From assembly GCA_964617695.1 (NCBI GenBank), contig CAZTYW010000001.1, positions 22,213 to 86,212 on the forward strand: a stretch of DNA of 64,000 nt, written 5' to 3'. The notes under the pieces were generated by a model. That model ran no database searches, was not told the origin of the DNA, and saw nothing but the letters and a program-made list of their open reading frames with translations. Position 1 is the stretch's first letter; each line of letters begins with the position of its first letter. A program made the translations under genes and the position numbers. This DNA is from CAZTYW01 sp964617695. GTDB lineage: Bacteria > Chloroflexota > Dehalococcoidia > UBA2247 > RBG-13-53-26. This document shows, piece after piece, positions 55,235 through 63,026 of this stretch.

Positions 55235-56442
55235 TACGTCACATCGATGCCAGGGTGCTGCACCTGTGCCTGTACCCTGACGGACAGACCCCATATGTGT
55301 ATGAAGCCAGGGGAAGCACTCTGGTCAAAGAGGTCGCCCTGGTCATAAGTCGCCAGTTCATGACGATAGAGCGAATAGGGTGACTTCCGACCAACCACGC
55401 TGCAGTTGCCCTTGTGCAGCTTCAGGCGCACCATACCGGCAACATGGCGCTGCGTGCTCTGCACATAGGCAGCAAGGTCCTGATGCAGGGCACCAAACCA
55501 TAACCCGTTGTAGATGAGGTCTGCGTACTCATCAGCCACCTTTCGCTTGAACGCCAACTGGTCCCTGGACAGGGTCATTGCCTCCAGGGCACGGTGTGCA
55601 GCCAGCAGGACGGTACCAGCCGGTGCCTCATATATTTCCCGTGACTTTATACCCACCAGCCTGTCCTCTACGTGGTCAATCCTTCCCACCCCATGCACAC
55701 CAGCCAGGGCGTTCAACTCCTGGATAAGCTTGACGCCATCCAGTTGCTTGCCGTCAACAGCCGTGGGAACCCCTTTTTCAAACTCGATCTCAACGTAGCA
55801 CGGCTCATCCGGAGCATCTTGCGCCGTCCGCGTCCAGGCGAAAACGTCGTCAGGCGGCTCCACCCAGGGATCCTCCAGAACACCACACTCTATGCTCCGC
55901 CCCCAGAGGTTCTCATCGATTGAGTAGGGGCTGGCAGAGGTCACGGGTATGGGTATACCGTGTTTCTGGGCGTAGGCAATAGTCTCTTCCCGTGTCATGC
56001 CCCACTCCCTGGCCGGCGCCACGACCTTCAAATGCGGAGCCAGCGCAGCGACGCTCACATCAAACCTCACCTGGTCGTTTCCCTTCCCGGTGCAACCGTG
56101 AGCTACGGCTGAGGCCCCCTCTTGACGGGCAACGTCGACCAGCAACTTGGCCATCAGCGGCCGAGATAACGCGGTAGCCAGAGGATAGGACCCCTGGTAG
56201 ATCGCATCGGCCTGAAGGGCAGGGAAAACAAAGTGATTCACGAAAGTCTCCCTGGCGTCTTCCACCACGGCTTTGATCGCTCCCACCTGGAGCGCTTTCC
56301 GCTGCGTGGTCGCAAGGTCACGGTCACCACCCACATCAGCAGTAAGAGCGATGACATCCATGCCGTATTCGTCCTTGATCCACCTGATGGCGACCGAGGT
56401 ATCAAGGCCACCGCTGTAAGCCAGCACCACCTTATCTGCCAT
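55234..56442 (-). CDS. argG: Argininosuccinate synthase
   Basis: ArgG joins citrulline and aspartate using ATP. The 402-residue product begins KVVLAYSGGLDTSVAIRWI with the PP-loop, and has CTGKGNDQVRFDVS, SPYSIDENLWGRSIECG and GIKSREIYEAPAGTVL. The start follows GAGGTGACAT. It is the second gene of the unit that starts with a membrane-anchored protein at 57419. Confidence 0.97.
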   Translation of the reverse strand: MADKVVLAYSGGLDTSVAIRWIKDEYGMDVIALTADVGGDRDLATTQRKALQVGAIKAVVEDARETFVNHFVFPALQADAIYQGSYPLATALSRPLMAKLLVDVARQEGASAVAHGCTGKGNDQVRFDVSVAALAPHLKVVAPAREWGMTREETIAYAQKHGIPIPVTSASPYSIDENLWGRSIECGVLEDPWVEPPDDVFAWTRTAQDAPDEPCYVEIEFEKGVPTAVDGKQLDGVKLIQELNALAGVHGVGRIDHVEDRLVGIKSREIYEAPAGTVLLAAHRALEAMTLSRDQLAFKRKVADEYADLIYNGLWFGALHQDLAAYVQSTQRHVAGMVRLKLHKGNCSVVGRKSPYSLYRHELATYDQGDLFDQSASPGFIHIWGLSVRVQAQVQHPGIDVT

Positions 56443-56471
56443 TATGTCACCTCTGAAACGACAGTCCTGCG

Positions 56472-57419
56472 TTACTCACTATTCAAGAACCTTTGCTCCA
56501 GGAAGTCCAGGACCGCAGACCGGACTCCAGCATGGTCCCACGTATATTTGTGCCCGGGCGCCCTCAAGTACCAGTTCAGCGCTTTAAATGAGCCGTCCTC
56601 GTCCGGTGAAGTGGAGGGAAGTTGACCAAGATTGGCTTTGCCAAGCTCCCAGAGGAAGAACAGCGCGCCCCGTGTGCTCAAAATATCCGGCATGACGCCG
56701 TTGTTCTCAATAACCAGGCTCCTTGCGTCAGCAGGATCAGTATACCAGAAAGGACGGCCCGCTTGAACGCTGTACACCTGATTGTTCCCAGCCAGAATCT
56801 CCAGCACCTCGTTGCTGAAGATCGCCCCGAAGCACCTGCCGGTGACGATTACATTGAGGTCAGGATTGTACTTGGTCAGGAAGGCAATCTTGGCCGCCAG
56901 CTCGGGTGCCTTGCCAGCATAGTCCTGCTTGATCTCCTCCACCTGGCCGAGGAAGTCTACAAACCCGCCCTCACCCCGCTGATACTCCACTATCATCGAG
57001 TCATAGTGCGGCGCCAGCGTCTCCCTGATGCCTTCCAGGACGCTTGGCCACTCCGGGTCCTCTGCCATGGTAGCGCCTGCAAAGCCGCCAGTGTTGTACA
57101 CCAGCAAGAAATCAATGTCCCTTGAAGCAAAATAGAGGTCCGCAACCTCATCGGCAAAACGATCGCGCCGGCCAGCGTCGTCGAAGAGGATGCCGGCCAG
57201 TCCATACGCCCGCCCTCTGACGGAATCGAAGTCAGTCGGCCCCGCGTCAAGCGAATCAAGGCAAGACTGGATATCCTCTGCCGTGACCTGGCCTCCAAAG
57301 GGCACAAACAAGACCAGGCAGAGCGAGAGGATGACGGCAAGTATGACCGACAGCACCAGCGAGCGTTGACCGGTCTGGCTCCGCGTGATCCGCCTCCACT
57401 GACGCAAAACGGACCGCAT
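56472..57419 (-). CDS. Uncharacterised membrane-anchored protein
   Basis: The 315-residue product has a basic N-terminus and one transmembrane helix (residues about 20-43), then an extracytoplasmic domain. Within it FLLVYNTGGFAG, LNVIVTGRCFGAIFSNEVLEIL and PGHKYTWDHAGVRSAVLDFL resemble an alpha/beta-hydrolase or lipase layout. The G-x-C-x-G elbow has cysteine where serine is usual, with Asp and His (TWDHAG) later. I do not recognise the family. It precedes argG by 29 bases. Confidence 0.65.
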   Translation of the reverse strand: MRSVLRQWRRITRSQTGQRSLVLSVILAVILSLCLVLFVPFGGQVTAEDIQSCLDSLDAGPTDFDSVRGRAYGLAGILFDDAGRRDRFADEVADLYFASRDIDFLLVYNTGGFAGATMAEDPEWPSVLEGIRETLAPHYDSMIVEYQRGEGGFVDFLGQVEEIKQDYAGKAPELAAKIAFLTKYNPDLNVIVTGRCFGAIFSNEVLEILAGNNQVYSVQAGRPFWYTDPADARSLVIENNGVMPDILSTRGALFFLWELGKANLGQLPSTSPDEDGSFKALNWYLRAPGHKYTWDHAGVRSAVLDFLEQRFLNSE

Positions 57420-57561
57420 TCAGGACCACCCGTGGCAGCTCACCCGGGCGCCTGTGCCTCGTCGGTCTACGATGTGCCTCCTGCCTGGAACGGCCAGCAT
57501 GCTGCAATCCGCGCGCCGAGCTACAGGAAGAGAGCGAGCTTGCATGTCAGACTGAGCTAGC

Positions 57562-57571
57562 ATTGTATCAC
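57562..57571 (-). promoter_or_regulatory. Extended -10 element before the membrane protein-argG unit
   Basis: On the minus strand TG, one base, then TACAAT (57567-57562) is an extended -10 in the gap after argD. The -35 is unclear. It lies about 140 bases ahead of the membrane-protein gene. Confidence 0.35.
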
Positions 57572-57616
57572 ACGGCGGTCGAGACTCAGGATGTAGGAAA
57601 CCGCGAACCAGCGTGC

Positions 57617-58807
57617 TCAACGGTGAAGTGCCAGGACTTCGTCGAGTATCTCAGTGGCCTCGTCAACCTCTTCCTCGCCGATGATAAGGGGAGGCATGAG
57701 GCGCAGGGCGTTCGGCTTTAAGCGGTTGACCAGCATGCCCCTCTCCAGACAAGCTGACACCAGACTGTCGCCAATGTCCCTGGTGAATTCCACAGCTTGA
57801 AGAAGCCCTCGACCACGCACCTGTGCCACAAAATCGAACTTCGCCTTCAACTCCTCGAGCCTGCTTCTGAGATACTCGCCTACCTGCCGGGCCTTGCCAG
57901 GTATGTCGTTGTCGATGACGAATTTCAAAGTAGCGTAGGCGGCCGCAGAAGCCAGCGGGTTACCCCCGAAGGTGGTCCCATGGTCTCCGGGCTCGAAGAC
58001 CGCCGCTTCGTCTTTGGCCAAGATGGCGCCAATAGGCACCCCACTACCCAGACCTTTGGCCAGGGTCATTATGTCGGGTTCAATACCGAACTGTTCATAG
58101 GCAAAGAGCGTGCCGATCCGTCCTACGCCCGTCTGCACCTCATCCAGTATCAGTAGCAGCCCCCTTTCGTCACACCAGGCCCTCACCTTCCCCAGGTAAT
58201 CTTCGGAAGGAATATTGACGCCGCCCTCGCCCTGTATGGCTTCCACCATAACGGCGCAGGTCTGGTCGGTGGTTGCGTCCTGCATTGCCCTGATGTCATC
58301 GTATCTGACATTGGTGAAACCGTCCGGTAGAGGAATGTATGGTCTCTGGAACTTCTCCTGGCCAGTAGCAGCCACCATGGCCAGGGTCCGGCCGTGGAAG
58401 GAGTTCAACGTACTGATAACCTTGTAGGCCCCGTTCAGATACACCTTCCCGTACTTGCGGGCCAGCTTCACGGCACCGTCGTTCGCCTCGGCCCCACTGT
58501 TGCACAGGAAGACCCTGTCCAGGCAACTGTGCTGTACCAGCAACTCAGCCAGGCGTATCTGAGGGATAGTATAGAACTGGTTTGAGGCATGGATTAGAGT
58601 ATTCGCCTGCTCGGTCAGGGCCTGCGTCACCACCGAATGGCAATGTCCCAGGCTGTTCACCGCCCAACCGCCAACGAAGTCGAGGTATTCCCTGCCCGCG
58701 TCATCCCACACCCGTGCCCCCTGGCCTCGCACCAGGGTGATAGGCACGCGCTTCACAGTCCGCAAGAAGTACTTCTGCTCCAGTTCCTGCCAATCAGTCA
58801 CGACCAC
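57617..58807 (-). CDS. argD: Acetylornithine aminotransferase
   Basis: ArgD transfers an amino group to N-acetylglutamate semialdehyde. The 396-residue class III PLP enzyme shows GGWAVNSLGHCHSVVTQAL, FLCNSGAEANDGAVKLARKY, LNSFHGRTLAMVAATGQ, LLILDEVQTGVGRIG and the PLP lysine in MTLAKGLGSGVPIGA, then GTTFGGNPLASAAA. It lies 12 bases behind argB. Confidence 0.95.
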   Translation of the reverse strand: MVVTDWQELEQKYFLRTVKRVPITLVRGQGARVWDDAGREYLDFVGGWAVNSLGHCHSVVTQALTEQANTLIHASNQFYTIPQIRLAELLVQHSCLDRVFLCNSGAEANDGAVKLARKYGKVYLNGAYKVISTLNSFHGRTLAMVAATGQEKFQRPYIPLPDGFTNVRYDDIRAMQDATTDQTCAVMVEAIQGEGGVNIPSEDYLGKVRAWCDERGLLLILDEVQTGVGRIGTLFAYEQFGIEPDIMTLAKGLGSGVPIGAILAKDEAAVFEPGDHGTTFGGNPLASAAAYATLKFVIDNDIPGKARQVGEYLRSRLEELKAKFDFVAQVRGRGLLQAVEFTRDIGDSLVSACLERGMLVNRLKPNALRLMPPLIIGEEEVDEATEILDEVLALHR

Positions 58808-58819
58808 GTCCTCCGCCGA

Positions 58820-59599
58820 TCAAGCGATGGTAGTCCCCTGGCCCCTCCCCTCCATTTCCGCAAGCAGAGCGTGGGGAGACCGACCGTCGACTATTCGCGT
58901 CACGGGAACCCCAGACCGAGCACGGAGGCAAGCCTCTATCTTGGGAATCATCCCTCCCGAGGCCACTCCAGACGTAACCAGGAACTGCGCCTCCCCAGCA
59001 GAAAGCTGCCGTATGAGTTCTCCCGAGCCGTCGCAAACACCCGCCACATCGGTAAGGAAGATCAATTGTTCAGCGGACAGTGCAGCAGCGATCTCACCCG
59101 CCACAGTATCTCCATTGAGATTAAGCACGAATCTATTCTCCTCCGCTACACCATCCGACTGCAGCCCGAGTGGGGCTATTACTGGAATAAGACCCGCTTC
59201 AACAAGAGCCTCTAATAGAGGCAAGTTTACCTTTGCCACCTCACCGACATAGCCCATTTGAGCGTCCTTGATCTCCGCCTCAAACAGTCCGCCGTCGATA
59301 CCCGTCAGGCCGATGGCCCGCCCACCCAAACGCTGAATAGCTGCCACCAACTCTTTGTTCACCAGCCCGGCCAGCACTGCAATCACTACTTTCAGGGTCT
59401 TGGCGTCCGTCACTCTCAGGCCCTTCACAAAGCTGACCGGAACCTCAAGCTGGTCGAGCCAATCTGTGACCAGGTTGCCGCCGCCGTGGACGACCACCGG
59501 ACGCAATCCTTTCTGTTGCAGCGTCACCAGATCCGCCAGGGTGGTATCCTGATTCCCCAGCGTGCTGCCTCCGATCTTGATCACAACTACTCTGTCCAT
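58820..59599 (-). CDS. argB: N-acetylglutamate kinase
   Basis: ArgB phosphorylates N-acetylglutamate. The 259-residue product starts DRVVVIKIGGSTLGNQDTT, and has RPVVVHGGGNLVTDWL, KGLRVTDAKTLKV, LNLNGDTVAGEIAAALSAEQLIFLTDV and GVASGGMIPKIEACL, all family motifs. I use the ATG at 59599 with GGAGAG upstream; a start six codons earlier is possible. It heads a two-gene unit with argD. Confidence 0.95.
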   Translation of the reverse strand: MDRVVVIKIGGSTLGNQDTTLADLVTLQQKGLRPVVVHGGGNLVTDWLDQLEVPVSFVKGLRVTDAKTLKVVIAVLAGLVNKELVAAIQRLGGRAIGLTGIDGGLFEAEIKDAQMGYVGEVAKVNLPLLEALVEAGLIPVIAPLGLQSDGVAEENRFVLNLNGDTVAGEIAAALSAEQLIFLTDVAGVCDGSGELIRQLSAGEAQFLVTSGVASGGMIPKIEACLRARSGVPVTRIVDGRSPHALLAEMEGRGQGTTIA

Positions 59600-59639
59600 C
59601 TGCTCTCCGGGGCGCATCCGCCTGTCTCAATGGAAGTTA

Positions 59640-59668
59640 AGCATATCAGAAGAGCAGGTCGTTATCAA
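59640..59668 (-). promoter_or_regulatory. Promoter of argB-argD
   Basis: TTGATA (59668-59663) and TATGCT (59645-59640) on the minus strand are 17 bases apart, with TG one base before the -10. The leader is about 35 bases. Confidence 0.55.
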
Positions 59669-59761
59669 TGAGGAATGGCCCAATGCAGGCGCTGACGACC
59701 TGAGACCGCAGGACATATTCCACTGACCGGACCGGGGTCAGTTCTGCCTGACAAACCGTCG

Positions 59762-59770
59762 TGTTATAAT
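59762..59770 (+). promoter_or_regulatory. Extended -10 promoter of the DUF1284-like gene
   Basis: TGT-TATAAT at 59762-59770 ends 16 bases ahead of the ATG. No Shine-Dalgarno sequence separates them, so the transcript should have a leader of about ten bases or none. Confidence 0.5.
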
Positions 59771-59786
59771 TTCCACCGACTCAAAC

Positions 59787-60194
59787 ATGGCCCAGCAGAA
59801 TACCGACAGGACTCTCAGGCTTCGTCCCCACCACATCTGCTGCATACCTTTTCTCAGCTTCGACGACGACAACCTGCACCCCGAATTCTTTGAGATGCTG
59901 ATGGAGACCAGGCGCCTGCTGACTTCCGAACCTGATCTTGCTGTGACCGTCGTTCGAGGCGTGGACGACGTGTGCCGCCTATGCCCCTCGTGCGTGTCAG
60001 GCCGGTGCGACAGTCCTCCCATCAAGGAAGACAAGGTCAGGAAACTGGACACCTTTCTGCTGAAAGACCTGGGAGTACGCTACGGTGAGACGCTCACTGT
60101 GGGTGAATGGCAGTCCCTGATCAGCACCAAATGGCCATATCGCCTGTGCCGTATATGCCGCTGGAGGTCAATCTGCGGTGCTCAGGTCACGTAG
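59787..60194 (+). CDS. DUF1284-like cysteine-rich protein
   Basis: The 135-residue protein has the DUF1284 start LRLRPHHICCIPFLSFDDDNLHPEFFE and a cysteine-rich body: DVCRLCPSCVSGRCDSPP and a C-terminal CRICRWRSICG. Around nine cysteines suggest an iron-sulfur or zinc protein. It is on the plus strand, between argJ and argB, which are on the minus strand; its end overlaps the argJ stop by 13 bases. The family function is unknown. Confidence 0.85.
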   Translation: MAQQNTDRTLRLRPHHICCIPFLSFDDDNLHPEFFEMLMETRRLLTSEPDLAVTVVRGVDDVCRLCPSCVSGRCDSPPIKEDKVRKLDTFLLKDLGVRYGETLTVGEWQSLISTKWPYRLCRICRWRSICGAQVT

Positions 60195-61399
60195 TCACTG
60201 TTGATAGCTACGTATTCCTCTGAAAGGTCACAGCCCCAGGCAACTGCCGATTCCGAGCCGAGATTGAGACACACCCTGACACACACCTCGGCGCCGCTGA
60301 GGGCTGTCCTCGCCTGCGCCTCATCAAAAGCCAGCGAGCACCCCGCCCTGGCGATAGGCAAGTCTGCAAAGTAGAGGTCCACCCTGGCAGGGTCCATCTC
60401 CACCCCACTCCGCCCCAGTGCAGCGAACACCCTCCCCCAGTTCGGGTCGCTGCCGTGCAGAGCGGCCTTTACCAGAGACGAGCTGGCTATGGTGCGGGCT
60501 GCCAGCCGGGCATCTCTTCGACTGACAGCGCCCTCCACTGCGATTTCTACCAGCTTGGTCGCCCCTTCCCCGTCCCGGGCTATACACCTGGCCAGATAGC
60601 CGCAGACTTCGCCGAGAGCCTTTTCAAACAGTTCCGCCTCAGCCGAGCCAGCCTGCAACGGCTGGTTGCCAGCCAGCCCATTGGCCAGCAGCAGCACCGT
60701 ATCATTCGTGCTGGTATCGCCGTCAACGGCGATCATGTTGAACGACTCGTCCACTGCCCTCCGTAGAGCAGTCTGGGCCACGCCCGCATCCAGGGCCGCG
60801 TCCGTGGACAAAAAGCAGAGCAACGTAGCCATGTCAGGGTAGATCATCCCCGCCCCCTTGGCCACCCCCCCGACGACCGCCTGTTTGCCTTCCAGCTCCA
60901 GGCCAACGGCAATCGCCTTGGCAAAGGTGTCGGTGGTCATCATCGCCCTGGCCAGTTGAGGCCCCCCACCCCGGGACAGCACAATACCGTCGATGCCCTT
61001 TTGAATCCGCTCCACGGGCAGAGGAACGCCGATTACGCCGGTGCTGGCCACCAGCACCTCTTCCGCAGGTACCCCCAACTTGCCGGCCGCCAGGCGCGCC
61101 ATCTCCTCGCAGTCCGCCAATCCGCGGTCACCCGTGCAGGCATTGGCACAGCCCGAGTTGACGGCTACGGCGCGTGCCCCACCACCGGCCAGCCTCCGCT
61201 GGCACAGAACCACCGGAGCCGCTTTGACCCTGTTGCTGGTGAAGACGCCGGCTGCCGCACACGGAGCCTCCGAAAACAGCAGACCAACGTCCAGCACGTC
61301 TTCACCCAGCGTCTTGATACCTGCGTAGCTGGCGCCCGCCAGGAATCCCTGGGGTGAAGTCACCGTTCCGCCTGGTATAGGGTTGGATATGCGGTCCAT
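60182..61399 (-). CDS. argJ: Glutamate N-acetyltransferase / amino-acid acetyltransferase (ArgJ)
   Basis: ArgJ recycles the acetyl group between acetylornithine and glutamate and, if bifunctional, also starts the pathway. The 405-residue precursor has the autocleavage site KGAGMIYPDMATLLCF with the catalytic threonine, GVFTSNRVKAAPVVLCQ, NSGCANACTG and SNDTVLLLANG-type residues (TNDTVLLLANG). There is an ATG at 61399 and also a GTG at 61363 after GGCGG. No argC or argA is seen in the window. Confidence 0.95.
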   Translation of the reverse strand: MDRISNPIPGGTVTSPQGFLAGASYAGIKTLGEDVLDVGLLFSEAPCAAAGVFTSNRVKAAPVVLCQRRLAGGGARAVAVNSGCANACTGDRGLADCEEMARLAAGKLGVPAEEVLVASTGVIGVPLPVERIQKGIDGIVLSRGGGPQLARAMMTTDTFAKAIAVGLELEGKQAVVGGVAKGAGMIYPDMATLLCFLSTDAALDAGVAQTALRRAVDESFNMIAVDGDTSTNDTVLLLANGLAGNQPLQAGSAEAELFEKALGEVCGYLARCIARDGEGATKLVEIAVEGAVSRRDARLAARTIASSSLVKAALHGSDPNWGRVFAALGRSGVEMDPARVDLYFADLPIARAGCSLAFDEAQARTALSGAEVCVRVCLNLGSESAVAWGCDLSEEYVAINSDYVT

Positions 61400-61410
61400 C
61401 CGTAGCGAGA

Positions 61411-61440
61411 ATTATAAGCTACTCCTTTTCGGGCTGTCTA
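61411..61440 (-). promoter_or_regulatory. Promoter of argJ
   Basis: TAGACA (61440-61435) and a perfect TATAAT (61416-61411) on the minus strand are 18 bases apart. The start near 61404 leaves only about five bases before the ATG at 61399, so argJ is probably leaderless. Confidence 0.6.
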
Positions 61441-61561
61441 ACCCGGAGTCTTGCTGCCGCAGGTTGTTCCCTACATTGCATTGGCCATGCGTTGTGTCAG
61501 TAGACCCCTTACCACTGCCCGCAGACACCCGCAGGGCGATGTCTGGTACTTCAGTACAGTC

Positions 61562-61591
61562 TTGCAGCGTTTTCTTTCCAGATGATATAAT
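61562..61591 (+). promoter_or_regulatory. Extended -10 promoter upstream of folD
   Basis: TTGCAG (61562-61567) and TATAAT (61586-61591), 18 bases apart, with TG at 61583-61584. It lies about 300 bases before the first copy of the folD start, unless the weak open frame between them is a gene. Confidence 0.6.
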
Positions 61592-61601
61592 TCGAGAAGG
61601 T

Positions 61602-61844
61602 TTGAGGGACAGGCGGTGCATCTTCTGCTTGTACGCGTTCCTGTTAGCTGGCGCAGTCCTTGTTGCCATGCCCGTTGTTCCATTATCGTCCAACTACCAC
61701 TCAGTTGTCCCCCCAATCCCCCCGTTGACGACACATTGGACCTTACGGGTGGTACGCGCGCCCATCTCGATCGAACCGGAGGTCTTCAGTGACCGTCCCC
61801 TGCAGCCAGACCTGAAACGAGTGCCCTGGGCCATGCAGGACTGA
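61602..61844 (+). CDS. Possible small protein upstream of folD (weak)
   Basis: An 80-residue frame could start at the TTG at 61602, just after the extended -10. Its first 27 residues look like a signal or membrane segment (RRCIFCLYAFLLAGAVLVAM), then proline-rich and charged residues. I know no homologue and the start codon is poor. It may be a chance frame in the folD leader. Confidence 0.22.
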   Translation: MRDRRCIFCLYAFLLAGAVLVAMPVVPLSSNYHSVVPPIPPLTTHWTLRVVRAPISIEPEVFSDRPLQPDLKRVPWAMQD

Positions 61845-61875
61845 GCCAACCGGCGACCTCAGCCAAAAAGGGTAG

Positions 61876-62085
61876 AAGGAGGTGACACCATATGCCGGCT
61901 GAAATAATAAGTGGGACCAAAGTCGCGGAANNNNNNNNNNNNNNNNNNNNNNNNNNNNNNNNNNNNNNNNNNNNNNNNNNNNNNNNNNNNNNNNNNNNNN
62001 NNNNNNNNNNNNNNNNNNNNNNNNNNNNNNAAGGAGGTGACACCATATGCCGGCTGAAATAATAAGTGGGACCAAAGTCGCGGAA
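61876..62085. other. Scaffold gap with the same 55 bases on both sides
   Basis: Positions 61931-62030 are N. The 55 bases before the gap (61876-61930) are identical to the 55 after it (62031-62085), and both contain the folD ribosome binding site and start. This looks like two contigs with an unmerged 55-base overlap, so the real sequence probably has no gap and only one copy. Confidence 0.9.
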
Positions 62086-62928
62086 GAGATCCGCGCCGAA
62101 CTGAAGGGCAAGGTAGGCGAACTCAGGCAAAAGGGCATCACGCCGGGGCTGGTGATAGTGCGGGTCGGCGAGGACCCGGCTTCGGTATCCTATGTGTCCG
62201 GCAAGGCCAAAGCCAGCGAGGAACTGGGAATCTATTCGGAGACAATTGTCTACCCCGAGAACGCCACGGAGGCAGAGCTGCTGGCCAAAGTGGAGGAGCT
62301 GAACAAGGATCCCAGGTTCCACGGCATCCTGGTCCAGCTTCCCCTGCCCAAGCACATCAATGCAGACAAGGTGCTGAACGCCATAGACCCCCAGAAGGAC
62401 GTCGATGGCTTCCATCCAGTAAATGTAGGAAAACTGCTCATCGGCGAACCTTATTTCATGCCCTGTACCCCGCACGGCGTTCAAGAGCTGCTGATCCGCA
62501 GCGGCAACAGCCCCGAAGGAAAACACGTTGTCGTATGCGGGCGTAGCAACATCGTGGGCAAGCCGGTGATGGCCATCCTGATACAGAAGAAGCAGGGTGC
62601 CAATGCCACACTGACAATGGTGCATACGGGGACCAAAGACATGACATCCATAACCAGACAGGCGGATATCCTGATCGCTGCCATGGGTAGTCCCAAGGCA
62701 ATCACAGCCGACATGGTCAAGGACGGCACAGTAGTCATAGACGTCGGCGTGAACCGGATACCGGACGCAACCAAGAAGAGCGGATTCCGGCTGGTCGGAG
62801 ACGTCGATTTTGACGCTATCCAGGAGAAGGCAAAGGCAATTACGCCTGTGCCCGGAGGGGTGGGCCCCATGACGGTAACCATGCTCATGGCCAACACCGT
62901 CAGGGCTGCCGAAATGCGGGCATCATAG
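62047..62928 (+). CDS. folD: Bifunctional methylenetetrahydrofolate dehydrogenase / cyclohydrolase
   Basis: FolD interconverts methylene-, methenyl- and formyl-tetrahydrofolate. The 293-residue product has PGLVIVRVGEDPASVSYVSGKAKA with the substrate lysine region, GILVQLPLPKHIN, IDPQKDVDGFHPVNVGKL, VVVCGRSNIVGKPV and TPVPGGVGPMTVTML. AAGGAGGTGA stands six bases upstream of the ATG. A duplicate of the first 13 codons precedes the N gap at 61892, an assembly effect. It is followed by fhs on the same strand after 98 bases. Confidence 0.96.
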   Translation: MPAEIISGTKVAEEIRAELKGKVGELRQKGITPGLVIVRVGEDPASVSYVSGKAKASEELGIYSETIVYPENATEAELLAKVEELNKDPRFHGILVQLPLPKHINADKVLNAIDPQKDVDGFHPVNVGKLLIGEPYFMPCTPHGVQELLIRSGNSPEGKHVVVCGRSNIVGKPVMAILIQKKQGANATLTMVHTGTKDMTSITRQADILIAAMGSPKAITADMVKDGTVVIDVGVNRIPDATKKSGFRLVGDVDFDAIQEKAKAITPVPGGVGPMTVTMLMANTVRAAEMRAS

Positions 62929-63026
62929 GCTAAAGCGCATAGTCCGATGGCAAGGTCACTGCAGTGAACCGTCACTGCCCTGACCAGAAGTGAATCCACA
63001 ACCCAAAACCGATTAAGGAGGTGTAT

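Larger units (their letters stand above)
61400..61891. other. Intergenic region between argJ and folD
   Basis: About 490 bases before the scaffold gap. They contain divergent promoters for argJ and folD and one weak plus-strand open frame. Nothing else is recognised. Confidence 0.5.

Noticed and set aside
61892..61930. A second, truncated folD start before the N gap
   Set aside because: The 55 bases are identical to those after the gap and best explained as an unmerged contig overlap, not a gene duplication.
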